Origin: Zymoseptoria tritici IPO323
Taxonomy: Eukaryota; Ascomycota; Dothideomycetes; Mycosphaerellales; Mycosphaerellaceae
Length of the DNA: 64,000 nucleotides
Direction of reading: 5' to 3'
Assembly: GCF_000219625.1 (NCBI RefSeq)
Contig: NC_018218.1
Coordinates: 1,922,001-1,986,000 of the forward strand
The position numbers were made by a program, and so were the translations under genes. The notes under the pieces are model-generated. The model did no database searches. It was not told where the DNA came from and saw nothing but the letters and a program-made list of their open reading frames with translations. Below are positions 29,903-40,373 of the stretch, piece by piece; position 1 is the first letter of the stretch; each line of letters opens with the position of its first letter.

Positions 29903-32351
29903 ATGGCTGACGACGAGTTCTCAGCGCACGCCTTCCTCCAAGCCTACGAATCCGGCACCTCGATCGCTGGAAGCACCTCACATTCCACAACCTGCTGCTG
30001 CGGCAACGACTCGTGCGCCCATCTGCGTCACAATCAAGCCGCTCTCGAGGGCTTGGAACGTGATGTTTGTACTGCTGCCAAACTGGGTCAGGTAAGTTTG
30101 ATTGCCCCGACGCTCGTCAACATTGGCGCAGGTGGTCTTCGGTTCGCAGCGTTGGTCGCCGTTGGGCGATACCCACATAGCACATATCCGCCTGCTGCAT
30201 GGTCGTTGTGTTCGTTCTCCGCTCGCGCACTCGCCGACGCTGTACAATATGTCATCGACGATCGAGCTGCCGCCGCTGGTTGACGACCAAGGCATGCCGT
30301 CGCTAATGTTCTCGCTACAGGCTCTCCTCGTCAGGCATGAAGCCTACATCGCCGACTCGGAGAAGGAACGGGAGGCGATGAATGTACACATCCAAACGCT
30401 GGAGAACGAGAAGAAAATGCTGGAGGAACAAAACGCGACGGTGATCGAAGAGAATCGCAGCCTACTCGATCAACTGGAATCGCTCAACAACGCTGTTGCA
30501 GAATCGGATATCCAGGTCACCAACCTTCAGGCAACCTTGCGCTCCGCCCATCAGGAGCTACACAAGTTGTCCAGTCTGGCGTCGCGAACGGAGCATTTGG
30601 AGCAGCAGTTGGCTGAATTTGAGCGCGAGCAGGCGTTGTGGCAGGCGACGGTGCACGAGAAGGAAGGCGCGGAAAGGTCTGCCCTGCGAAGGTGGCAACA
30701 GGCGGAGCGGACACTCTTACATTTGCAAGAGCAGACGGAGCGAATCGAGCGCGAGGCAAAGGAGGAGAGGGAGCGGCATGTTGAGGTGCTGCAGCGAATG
30801 GAGCGTCGGCATGCCGTGGAGAGGGAACTAGGCTCGGCGGCGGGGAGACTGAAAGGCGCTGCAGCATCGAAGGGTGCTGGACAAGATGCGAATGGACCGA
30901 CCGTCGTGTCGCATTTTGTGAAGGACATCCTCCAGGACAACGCAAATCTACAGATGGGAATTGTGGAGCTGCGCGACATGCTGCAGACATCCAATGAGGA
31001 GGTGGAAACCCTTCGCAGTCAGCTGTCCGTCCACCAACCCGTCGCAGAAGACAGTATCGCCGATACGACACTCCTCGCAACGCGTCCACACTTGTCCGAA
31101 GAGATGCGCCGAGCCACATCTCAGGAACTCCACGTTCACCACCACTACCACGCTCCTCCGGCAACGCCGAAGACAGCATCGATCCGCAAGCCCAAGAAGA
31201 AGCGTCACGGTGCGCTGACGCCCGGCCATTACACGCCATCTTCGGGCAGGAGCACACCTCAGCATTACCCCCCTCTGACGCCGTCCAACACAGCCGCCAT
31301 TCTGTCGCAGACAAGCGCCAGCCTACCGGACAGTGGTATGCACGACAAGCGCTGGTCGATGCAGTCGATGCAATCCTACCAGTCTTACCAGTCCGTGCAG
31401 TACTCAGACCCAAGCTCGCCGATATCAACAAATCGTTCATCCTCCATGTTCGACAGAGTATTCAGCGACGCCGGTCAAGACTCTTCGCGACCTACGACGC
31501 CTGATACCGAGGAGCCTGGAACACCTCTCTTTGCACCAACGGCATCCAAAAGATCCTCGATCAGTTCTTACCATACCTTCCGCAACTCGGTCTCTCACAG
31601 GGCCCGGCCGTCTCTCGATTCGATCCTGGACATCAGCACAGAGAACTTGCGACAGATAGAACAACAGCACGCACCGGAGGCTGTCATTCCAGAGGAGGAC
31701 GAGCTCGCGTGGGAGAATGCGAGCAGCTCTCGCGACGGTCCCGACTCCAGCGCCATTTCTCCGCTCTCGGAAGAACTTGATGCATTTGAGCGCCGACCTC
31801 TGCGGCGTGCCGCTTCTCACGAGTCCATCATGTCATTCTCTGGCATGGACATCCATACTCTCAAGAATCGGCCATCTCAATTACTCACAACGCACGGCGC
31901 ACGTTCATTCACACCACAAGCTGTGGTCAGTGGTATGACAGCACATGCCACGCGTCCGGCAGCGCTATCACGGTCGCCCATGAGTGGACAGAGTCTTCTC
32001 AGCGGCATGGCACCACCAGCTCAACGACCGACTGGTCCGAAACAAGGAATTGGCAGCAAAGTGGGAGGATGGGTGTTTGGACGTTGGGGAGCTTCACCAG
32101 CACCTGTCGTTAGCCACAACACTACGCTCGCCGCGCCGAAGCTCAATCGTGCTCCGAGTGTGGCATCCGGTAGCAGTACAGGCAAGTCCACGGAAGACCC
32201 TCACGCGACACCGAGGAAGCCGAAACTTCGGCCACCAGGGATCAATCAGACTGGGCCAATTATGGGTTTCTTTCCGGAAGTCAAGATCCAGCATCCACCG
32301 ATTATGAAATCCCTGGATCAGGATGCGTTGAAGAGTGTGCTTGGTGGTTGA
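29903..32351 (+). CDS. Coiled-coil protein with Ser/Pro-rich tail
   Basis: Exon 1 29903-30091 (MADDEFSAHAFLQAYESG) and exon 2 30321-32351, joined in phase as AAKLGQ-ALLVRHEAYIADSE; 739 residues. The 229-nt intron is long for this window but ends in gctaatg..ctacag. A CCCGNDSCAHLRHN motif near residue 33 could bind a metal. Residues ~65-300 form a long, heptad-rich coiled coil (ENEKKMLEEQNATVIEENRS; LEQQLAEFEREQALWQATVH). After VSHFVKDILQDNANLQMGIV the rest is disordered, with HHHYH, basic KPKKKR and many SP/TP sites, ending IMGFFPEVKIQHPPIMKSLD. Similar fungal proteins are often labelled 'myosin class II heavy chain-like' on the coiled coil alone. A cytoskeletal or scaffold role is plausible but unproven. 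Confidence 0.75.
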
Positions 32352-32757
32352 AAAGAGTTTGTTGATCTGACGAAGGACATGACGGCGTACGTGTTTGGAT
32401 CTTTGCTGTGAGCTTTGTGATACCCCTATCCACTACATAATCCTTCCAATTTTCGTTGATGTATTTGAGCGCAGGAACATGGTCCAATGGGCGGCATGTT
32501 GACATATTGTAGCAATGAACCAGATCATTCGACAGACTGAGTGAAAGCTTTACACTCCTTCCTCTTTCGGCGTCGTGCATGGCAACCCGCTCTTGCATGT
32601 GATCCGGCGCTAACGTCGCTGCCATCCTTGTACGCTGAGTAAGGAACAGCCGCTCAGTCATTTCCTGCGCGCGGTCACTTCATCACTTCAAAATTCTGCT
32701 CAGCTGCAAACGCACAGTGTCGGACTGACGATTTGCACGTGGCAGCAGCACGAGCGC
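32352..32757. other. Intergenic, 406 bases
   Basis: Separates two plus-strand genes. No gene or clear element is visible. Confidence 0.45.
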
Positions 32758-34602
32758 ATGGACGAAATGGACGAAACAATGCGCGTCAGTGATTTTGACG
32801 CAATCGCTCAACTTCCTCCGGAGACTCCTCTCGGCGACATCAATCGCAACATCATGGTGGCGACGTATCATCAGGCGAGCGAAATCTCCCCGGAAGATCA
32901 CGACGACTGGCGACATTCGCCTGCTGTCCAAGTCGACTACGCGCAAGCTCGTGAAGGGCTACAAGAAGAGCATACTATTCACGACAAGTACCACGTCTGG
33001 GGCAAAGTCCTTTACGACTGCTGGGGTTGCTCGATCAACGAGTGTCTGCCCAAAGAACTGCGCTCGCGCACGCCGTACTCACTTGCCCTCGTTGCGCATG
33101 TGGCGGATCTTGCAATTGTGACAGCAGGTGAGATGGAGCGCGCCCAGAGGATTTTGCTTCAGCAGTGTCGCGCCCGTCAGAACGGCGAAGGAGGACGGTA
33201 CTCGGCAAATGCTTTTGTCGTTTCTCGGAGCCAGGCATTTGGTATCCCGGCTGAAGCCTACGTTGAAGAGTTCATCAAAGAGTGTCCAAATGGCATCACT
33301 TTGGAGGACGTCAGCAACACAATGGCGGCGGCCACGGCGTCCTCGACGGCGTACGCTCCATACCTCCCCGATATGGAGCCATCGCTGAACAATTTGGCAA
33401 CGACCCACGCACATAATGACGGCGCGATCGATGGAAGAGATTTCAGCATTGTTGGTCCTTCCGCAGCTCCCAGATCTACAGGACTCGACAGAAACAAGCT
33501 CGGCTATCATCAGGCAGAACACATATCTCCTGAAGATGTCAATGACTGGCACCGACTGCGCGGCGTGCGTGCATCGGCCAAGAAGAACATGGCGCCCAAA
33601 GGCACACCCCAGCGCATGTATCATAAGTTTGCAGTGGTCATCGAGCGTTCCTGGGGCTGCTCAGTCGCTGAATGTCTTCCTCCCGAACTTCAGATGTGCA
33701 CTCCATACTCGCTCGCGCTAGTCGGACGCATGGCGAAGCTAGCCGGCCTCACCGACGGCGACGTGGATCTTGGTCATCGTGTCTTGCGACATGCGTGGTC
33801 CACCCGCCAGCAGATGGAGGGCGATCGATACTCATCGACCCGGTTCATCCGTCTAGCAAAGCCCGCGAAGAAGCTTGCTCATCAGAAGTGTTTGGAGCGC
33901 CACATCGACGAGTGCCCTCGCGGTGTCATGATGCAGGATGTTCTGCACGCCATGGACTTGGTCAAGAGCGCTGGTAATCCTTTCGGTACAAATGGAGGCG
34001 CTGTAGATCCGGGTACTCAAGCTCTGCAGCGTGAGCAGCGCTTTCAAAAGCGGCAAGGGACCACAGGGAAGCCAAGAAAGGGCCACAACAAGGGTACTGT
34101 AGCATTCGTTCGCGCCCACGCATCGGTCGAAGAGAACGTGGCCAGCGATCCCGGACTGCAGCAATACATCAGGGAGAAAGAGTATGAAGCATACCGCCGC
34201 GGATATCAGGACGCAGTCGATGGGAAGCAGTTCACTGCATCAGCGGGAGTCGTCTCACCAGTCGGCCAGAAGAAAAAAGACCATGAGAAGGATGACAACG
34301 ACGATGAGGACGACGACGACGATGATGATGATGACGACGAGGACGACGACGGAGGAGAACCAAACACCAATCTCACCATCGAACACGTACTTCGCGACGA
34401 GAAGAACGCTGCGCAAATGAGTTGTGCTATGAATGTGATCGCCATGCAAGACCGTCGCGGTGGGAAGCAGGCCAAGCACAACGCCAGACGTGCCCTTCGA
34501 AGCAATGCTCTGCCTCTCGAACGCTTCGATCTGAATCAGCTGCCACAGCTGCCTTTGCCGTCGTTCGATGCTGGTGCGATCAAGATGGAGACGGAAGACT
34601 GA
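32758..34602 (+). CDS. Unrecognised protein with two copies of a ~150-residue domain and an acidic tail
   Basis: Single exon, 614 residues, ATG at 32758. Two regions are clearly homologous: about 37-189 and 250-399. Shared landmarks in the same order are YHQAxxISPEDxxDW, WGCS(I/V)xECLP(K/P)EL, TPYSLALV, a ~RxLRxxWxxRQ helix, G(D/G)RYS, and EC(P)xG(I/V)xxxDV near the end of each. The copies are now diverged (roughly a third to 40 percent identical by eye), so the duplication is old. Conserved Trp, Cys and Pro positions suggest a small folded module, but I know no named family for it. After the second copy come a basic RKGHNKGT patch, an amphipathic REKEYEAYRRGYQDAV helix, a long Asp run (34294-34351) and a C-terminal Leu/Pro-rich end. 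Acidic tracts of this kind are common in chromatin-associated proteins; function is otherwise unknown. Confidence 0.75.
   Translation: MDEMDETMRVSDFDAIAQLPPETPLGDINRNIMVATYHQASEISPEDHDDWRHSPAVQVDYAQAREGLQEEHTIHDKYHVWGKVLYDCWGCSINECLPKELRSRTPYSLALVAHVADLAIVTAGEMERAQRILLQQCRARQNGEGGRYSANAFVVSRSQAFGIPAEAYVEEFIKECPNGITLEDVSNTMAAATASSTAYAPYLPDMEPSLNNLATTHAHNDGAIDGRDFSIVGPSAAPRSTGLDRNKLGYHQAEHISPEDVNDWHRLRGVRASAKKNMAPKGTPQRMYHKFAVVIERSWGCSVAECLPPELQMCTPYSLALVGRMAKLAGLTDGDVDLGHRVLRHAWSTRQQMEGDRYSSTRFIRLAKPAKKLAHQKCLERHIDECPRGVMMQDVLHAMDLVKSAGNPFGTNGGAVDPGTQALQREQRFQKRQGTTGKPRKGHNKGTVAFVRAHASVEENVASDPGLQQYIREKEYEAYRRGYQDAVDGKQFTASAGVVSPVGQKKKDHEKDDNDDEDDDDDDDDDDEDDDGGEPNTNLTIEHVLRDEKNAAQMSCAMNVIAMQDRRGGKQAKHNARRALRSNALPLERFDLNQLPQLPLPSFDAGAIKMETED
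34294..34351 (+). repeat. GAC/GAT microsatellite encoding poly-Asp
   Basis: A GAC/GAT/GAG trinucleotide run inside the two-copy-domain gene, encoding about twenty acidic residues. It is likely to be length-variable between strains. Confidence 0.85.
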
Positions 34603-34818
34603 GCCAGGGAGGAAAATTTGGCAAGAATGGGCACGGAACGGAAGCAAGTCAGGAGCTGTCGATGCCAAAAAGTCTGGAGTTTGTGATTTCAATGGAGCGT
34701 TCAGAGCGGAACGACAAGGGTCTGGTCGGAACAGGGGAACAGGAGAGGGATGGCGTCCGTAACTTTTTCATACCCATATGCTCTGCTTTGAGCATTTCAA
34801 TCAAGCTTTGCAATCACC

Positions 34819-35838
34819 CTACAAATTCGGCTTGAAAGCATACCCCTTCGCCACAGGTCGATTCGCCGTACTCACGGGATCCCACCACGGATACGCCGCC
34901 GGCGCATCATTCTGCATTGTTCCCACAAAGTTGACCGGCCTCTTCTGCAAGAATGCCTGTACGCCCTCTTTGTTGTCCTTGCTGCTGAACAATTCGTACA
35001 CGATCCGGCTGTCGAGCAAGTGTGCGCCTTCGGCCGTGTCCGGATTGCGGTACATCATCTCTTTCATCAGGTAAGTGCTGATTCCGCTGCAGTTCTTGAC
35101 GATCTCGTCGGCGATTTCGAGGGCACGAGGGAGTACGGCTTCCGGGGTTGGGAGGGTTTCGGAGAAGAGGGTGTTCAGGAGGGGGTGTTTGGCTGGGTAG
35201 GTCGCGCCCGTGGTGCAGAGGTGGAGGGCTTTGGAGGTACTGAAGACATGTTAGTTGGATGTTTCAAGATGGTTGGTCTGATGTTGTATTCACCCAATGA
35301 GTCTGGGAAGAAAGAAGCTGCTCGCGGCCTCCATGACCAGGCCTCGTCTAGCGAACACAAAGCCGATCTTTGCGTTCTCATACGCGATACGAATGTTCAT
35401 CGGCAGAGTCATGGTGATACCAATACCCACAGCACTTCCATTCAGCGCACCAATGCTCGGCTTGCGACATCTGTTGATCGCCATTGTGACCCGTCCACCT
35501 CCATCCCTGTGATCACGAACGGCCTCTTGCGCGCCCACGAAGCCCGTCTCCAAGTCTGCGCCCGCACAGAACATTTTTCCACTCCCCGTCTGCACGATGC
35601 ACTTGACCCGGTCGTCGATGTCGAAGAGGGTATAGGCGAGCTCGAGCTCTTCCATCATCTTGGGCGTGAAGGCATTGACTTTTTGCGGACGGTAGAGCGT
35701 CACCAGCTGGATGGGTGTCACTTCTTTGGAGGACTCGGGTACGTTGGTGACGCGAATTTGGGTGAAGTTGAGGTCGGAGTAGTTCTTGGGGATGGGGATC
35801 TCCTGCAGTTCGGCGGGTGGAATGTACTTGGAGGCCAT
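34819..35838 (-). CDS. Enoyl-CoA hydratase/isomerase family protein
   Basis: Exons 35838-35294 and 35239-34819 around a 54-nt intron with a CCAACTAAC branch site; 321 residues. The crotonase fold signature is present: RPQKVNAFTPKMMEELELAY at the N-terminal half, KMFCAGADL (first oxyanion-hole strand), RKPSIGALNGSAVGIGITMT and RIAYENAKIGFVFARRGL (second oxyanion-hole region with the usual F-x-E/R position), then LIG-TSKALHLCTTG across the splice. Members hydrate or isomerise enoyl-CoA thioesters in beta-oxidation or catabolism. The position often holding a glutamate is arginine-rich here (FARRGL), so an isomerase- or dienoyl-type reaction, or another crotonase chemistry, is possible. The C-terminus ends KPNL, at best a weak peroxisomal signal. 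Location and substrate are undecided. Confidence 0.88.
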
Positions 35839-36659
35839 GTTGGGTGAGGTATGCTGTATGGTGGGTGCTGCCTGTCGTGAGGAATGGGAGGATATCTGGG
35901 ATGGATGAGAGGATGAGAGAATGAGAGAGAGATGACCTACAAGGAATGGCAGAACTATAGTGTGAGGTCGAGCTACTCGCGGCTCTCGAGTCTTGCAACG
36001 GTCGAAGTGAGTAGTGAGGAGCTGTACTAGTAGGTAACCTCGGAGTGAAGCTCTCCTCTCCTCTCACTTCCCCTCCAAGTCCAAGCTCCACGGCAAATGC
36101 GGGACGGAGACTTCGACTTGCTGTGACTACCGGGAGTATTAAACATCTTCTTCCTCCTTTATATACAACATTTGCTGAGAGATCGACCGGAACATTCAAA
36201 GGCCCGCCGTCTAAATGGACAACCGTCTCAAACCAGGAACTGAGGTAATCTGGATGCTATGCCATCGCCTGGATGATTCTTCACAAGTTGTTGATTGTCG
36301 ACGCAATGGGAAGCGGACTTGATCCTCCGTCGGACTAGGCTCACACTACGCATACCACTCGGACCGATGCGATTATCGCAATCAGAACAGGAGCGTCATA
36401 AGGGAGACTTCACCACCGCAGGATTTCTGTAGGTGCTGTGCAGGTTGTACTACTGGCGTTGGCCGCGTTGCATGCTGCCAGCGCATTTCTCGCTGCTGCT
36501 GTGTAATGTGTTCCACATTTCCCATCACGATGCGCCACTTTATCCCCCACCTCGGTGCCGAAGTGCTTGCACGACATATAACAAAACTTGCTCCCGTAGG
36601 TTGATCTACGGATCAATGGAAACTGCGAGAAGTGCTTCTCCTGTTGCCGACCTGCTAAC
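35839..36659. other. Divergent intergenic region
   Basis: Between the enoyl-CoA hydratase (-) and the amidohydrolase (+). A TATA-like run (tttatatacaac) is at about 36158-36169. The open minus-strand frame to 36199 overlaps the start of the hydratase in another frame and is rejected. Confidence 0.35.
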
Positions 36660-37634
36660 ATGATCCCTCCCATCATCGCTCTCGAGGAGCATTACCTCTC
36701 TCCCGTCGTGCTCGATGCATTCGACGAGGAGTTCCAAGAGCAGTTCAAGGCCATTCCGGCTGCAAAGAGCATGCTCAGCGATCTGGGTGACCTGAGACTG
36801 AAGGAAATGGCAAAGGGCAGGATTTCCATGCAAGTCGTCTCTCATGCATGTTCTCCCGGTGGACCCAGTCCCGATCAATGCCGGCAAGGGAACGATCAAA
36901 TGGCTGCATCCATTGAGAAGAACAAAGACCGATTCGCTGGCTTCGCAGTACTCCCTGTATCAGACCCAGAGGCGTCAGCAAAGGAGTTGGAACGATGTGT
37001 CAAGGATCTTGGGTTCGTCGGTGCACTGATCGACAACCACGCGAACGGGAAGTATTTCGACGGCGAGGAATACGATGTGATGTGGCGGGTGGCGGAGGAG
37101 CTGGATGTGGCGATCTACCTACATCCCACCTGGCCGGCGGAGAATATGATGCACCAATATACCGGCAACTTCACCGATGGAGCAAGTCGCAGTCTGGGCG
37201 CTTCAGGCTGGGGTTGGCATACGGAGACCGGTCTCCACGTTCTACGACTCTTCGCGGCAGGCCTCTTCGACAAGTTTCCCAAGCTGAAGATCATCATCGG
37301 TCACTTCGGCGAGATGCTTCCCTTCATGATCCAGCGGGTGGTCAATCTGAGTGGCCGATGGGGCGACATCAAGCGGAAGTTGAAGGAAGTGTGGGAAGAG
37401 AACATCTGGATCACGACGTCGGGTGTCTGGTCTCTGGATCCGCTGCGGTGTATACTGGGCAATACAAAGATCGATCACATTTTGTTCAGCGTTGACTACC
37501 CGTTCGAACGCACTGAGAATGGCTTGAAGTGGTTGGAGGAATTGGAGCAGAGTGGACTGGTCTCTCAGGAGGAGTTGGAGATGATTGCGTATAAGAATTC
37601 GGAGAAGTTGCTGCGAATCAAGGCACCGATGTGA
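36660..37634 (+). CDS. Amidohydrolase-2 family metal enzyme
   Basis: Single exon, 324 residues, starting MIPPIIALEEHYLSPVVLDA. Metal-binding and catalytic signatures of the ACMSD / gamma-resorcylate decarboxylase group appear in order: the N-terminal EEH (in ALEEHY), YLHPTWPAE (His of strand 4), IIGHFGEMLPF (His) and FSVDYPFE (catalytic Asp). The C-terminus KNSEKLLRIK is also typical. Characterised relatives are non-oxidative decarboxylases of hydroxybenzoates (2,3-dihydroxybenzoate, gamma-resorcylate) or ACMS, plus some hydrolases. The SDR, P450 and crotonase genes are too distant to call a cluster. Reaction most likely decarboxylation of an aromatic acid; substrate unknown. Confidence 0.88.
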   Translation: MIPPIIALEEHYLSPVVLDAFDEEFQEQFKAIPAAKSMLSDLGDLRLKEMAKGRISMQVVSHACSPGGPSPDQCRQGNDQMAASIEKNKDRFAGFAVLPVSDPEASAKELERCVKDLGFVGALIDNHANGKYFDGEEYDVMWRVAEELDVAIYLHPTWPAENMMHQYTGNFTDGASRSLGASGWGWHTETGLHVLRLFAAGLFDKFPKLKIIIGHFGEMLPFMIQRVVNLSGRWGDIKRKLKEVWEENIWITTSGVWSLDPLRCILGNTKIDHILFSVDYPFERTENGLKWLEELEQSGLVSQEELEMIAYKNSEKLLRIKAPM

Positions 37635-38612
37635 AGCCCGATGACTGTCGAGCATGCCTTGCAGAAAGGTTTGTTGTGGAGTGGTGGAGACACAGAACAC
37701 AGAGTGCTTTATGAACGAATGAATGACATGACCATTGAGCTTGTGATCATGAGTTATAACACATACTGACAGACAACAGGGATGGCAGGCAGTAATCGCT
37801 GATTGATGCCAATGCTCCATGGATGCAAGAATGGCGGTGTTCCTGCGTAGCTAGCGTGGTGCTAGTGGCAGGCAGCAGAGCGGGTGACATGACTCCACAC
37901 CTTGCAACATCACATCACCCATCTTCAATCATTTGCATGCATCATCAAACATCAAAAGTACCGCGTACACCTACTGCCTCTCGTCGGTTGCCTTCATCCG
38001 CAGAGTCACGGCCGATATACTGACCTTGTCACCCGACAACTCGAGACACCCTCGATGAGGTGGCAACAACAATGAGTCGCAGCGCCACCTTGGCCGCGAT
38101 GGCGCACCGCATATCCGACATCTATTCTCCATCAAGTTTAGCGGAGGGGCCGAACACTGGTCCGTGAAACGAAGCGATCCTGGGCCATCCTGCACATCTC
38201 AGTCATCAAGGCCGCCCCTTGAGTCAAATCCGCGGGTCACGTTTTATCGCGTGAGTTCCGCGCTCCTTCCTCATTGGTCGCACGCGTAGAGTGGTCGCCT
38301 GCACGCCAATCGCGTCGCTGCGATTCACTCCTCTAGAGAAGGTCTGGTCATTTTGCTTGACTTTCTACCGGCTCCCCCGAATGCTGATACTGCAGCGATT
38401 GTGGTGGTGCGCCGGGATGTAGAGAATCGGGCATGGATGGTCTCGTTTCGGTGGCCTTTTTGCGGACCTGGATGCTGCCTGAGTGGGTCTGATCGAGGAG
38501 TATAAGTATCGCCGCTCGCCCGCACTCTTTCTTGCGTAGGTTCGACCATCTGCTTTTCTTTCGCGGTGGATTTATTGATTCAAGCGTCTACGAGACCGGC
38601 GAAACCAATATC
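37635..38612. other. Intergenic and leader of the BTB gene
   Basis: No gene is visible over about 1 kb. A TATA-like element (tataagtatc) is at 38501-38510, about 110 bases before the BTB start codon, in a GC-rich surround. Confidence 0.4.
38501..38510 (+). promoter_or_regulatory. TATA-like element upstream of the BTB gene
   Basis: tataagtatc in otherwise GC-rich sequence, about 110 bases before the ATG at 38613. The position suits a core promoter. Weak evidence from sequence alone. Confidence 0.3.
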
Positions 38613-39646
38613 ATGTTCCTCTCCAGCCGCAACCCGAACAAGTCACATCGAGACAGCTTCTCGTACCGGGCTGGGAAGTCGATGAGCAAGAAGCAGCGGT
38701 CATTCAAGGAGAATTCGACCACAAGGCGCATCCTCACACAGCAAGCAGTCCACGCTCCTTCGTCCCAATCATCTCCGACAAAACCTGGAGGCTCACCCAC
38801 GTCTCCGCAAGTCATCTATGTCTCAATATCGATAAACTAAGACTGACTCTCTCAACAGCAACCTCAACGCCGCCATCGTCACCATCGCCGTCGGTCCCGA
38901 ACAACGTCTGTTCGCCGCCCACGAAGACGTCCTCAGCAAATCAGAATTCTTCGCCGAAGCCTGCCGCGCTCAATTCTTCTCCTCCGCCGGTAAACGCATC
39001 GAACTCCCACGAGAAACGCCGGAAGTCTTCTCCGCCATCCTCGAGTACCTTTACAAAGGCGACTATACGCCGAAGATCAACTTCGACAAGAAACGCAACA
39101 GCTGGTACCTCGAGCACGTCGATGGCGGGACGGCCACAGGTCTGAACGAGAGTACAATCTTCACACCTTCCGGCGTGGCCGTACTCAAGGACACGGTCAT
39201 CTACTGCAGCGCTCATCGATACAACCTCCCCGAACTGCAACGTCTGGCATTGAAGAAGCAAGGTCTACAGTCCGGCGTGCAGTGCAGCACGATCTTGTCG
39301 TCAGCGAGGTTTGCTTACGCGAATACCTCGGCTACAGACTCAAAGTTGAGGGCTCATTACCTAGCTTTGATCATTCGCAGTCGGAGCACGTTCAAGCGTA
39401 GTGGTACGATGCAGATGGAAATGGAGGCGGGTGGGTCGCCGTTGTTTTTTGACCTATTTGTTGCGAGTAAGTCACATCCTCGCGGGGTCGTTGTCGGATG
39501 CAAGCTAATCGTCCTCCGCCACAGTGGTCAATCATCTGGTGAGTCACAGTCACTACTTTGCGTACCTCCTGACCTCACTTGCGGTCTGCTGACCATCCTC
39601 GACTCCATAGGATGACATCGCCAGCGCCCGCTCACCACGAGCCTGA
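38613..39646 (+). CDS. BTB/POZ-domain protein
   Basis: Four exons: 38613-38806, 38859-39466, 39525-39538 (14 nt) and 39611-39646; 283 residues. Intron 1 must use the GC donor GCAAGT at 38807, because only that keeps the frame: TKPGGSPTSP-NLNAAIVTIAVG. The BTB core is AIVTIAVGPEQRLFAAHEDV, LSKSEFFAEACRAQF, IELPRETPEVFSAILEYLYK and GDY. A conserved C-terminal helical part follows (LKDTVIYCSAHRYNLPELQR; LQSGVQCSTILSSARFAYAN). The end is FVAMVNHL-DDIASARSPRA. Fungal BTB proteins of this length act as protein-interaction modules, some as Cul3 adaptors; no second domain such as Kelch or a zinc finger is present. An in-frame ATG exists at residue 24 (MSKKQRSFKENS), which may be the family start. Confidence 0.85.
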
Positions 39647-40373
39647 GTCAACACAAGCCTCGTGCTCTCTCATCCCTCGTCCGTTCCGACACTTTCACCT
39701 CTTGGCCCTATTGGTGCCCGACGACGACGCCGCCATCAAACTGGACCGTCGCCGCTTTTCAAGATCCTCTTCTTCCCTAACTGCTATGATACCCTTCATG
39801 TATACGCTACACTCTTCTGCAACCGTTTGCTTTCTTTCTTTACGGCTTGCTATACGGCGTTATGGGTGGGCAAGATCTCAACGACTGATACAATCTTGTA
39901 CTACTACAATCGATGAAATGCAGACTGCAAATTGCTCGAGGACAGCAGAGACGAACGAACCAAATTGTACGGCACGGCGAAGAGTACGCCAGGGAAGGCG
40001 TCCACTCTGGTAGCACAGGTAGATCGATAACATTGATTGCACTCGCTATCGCTATCTCAGAATTCTATCGTTTCTAGTCTGAGACTGCTATTCCTCCCAT
40101 TGCTTGCCACCAACGACGACAGTGCATGAATCCCATGGAACAGGTGACCTATATCTGCGATATAACTGCGACGTATCGAGCTGCAAAGAGGGTGCCATGC
40201 GTGAGTCATTGCTCGGATAGAGCACCTCCAGTGCCTTCACATGTGCCTTGTCGGAACGCCTGCGCCGCGGGACGTACGCCAAGCCAATAAGGCAAAGCAA
40301 GGCGTCGTTGGGTAGCAAGATATCTCGGAAGTCAAAAGCCGGCTGCTCGTACTTCCAGACGCTCCAGAAGGCT
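39647..40373. other. Intergenic between convergent genes
   Basis: The 3' flanks of the BTB gene (+) and csn12 (-). No gene is visible. Confidence 0.45.

Noticed and set aside
34255..34692. Minus-strand frame with Val/Ile-rich run resembling a membrane segment
   Set aside because: It is the complement of the GAC/GAT poly-Asp repeat in the plus-strand gene.
35513..36199. 228-codon minus-strand frame over the enoyl-CoA hydratase start
   Set aside because: It overlaps the hydratase exon in another frame, and its downstream half is a mirror of conserved crotonase sequence. No family feature.
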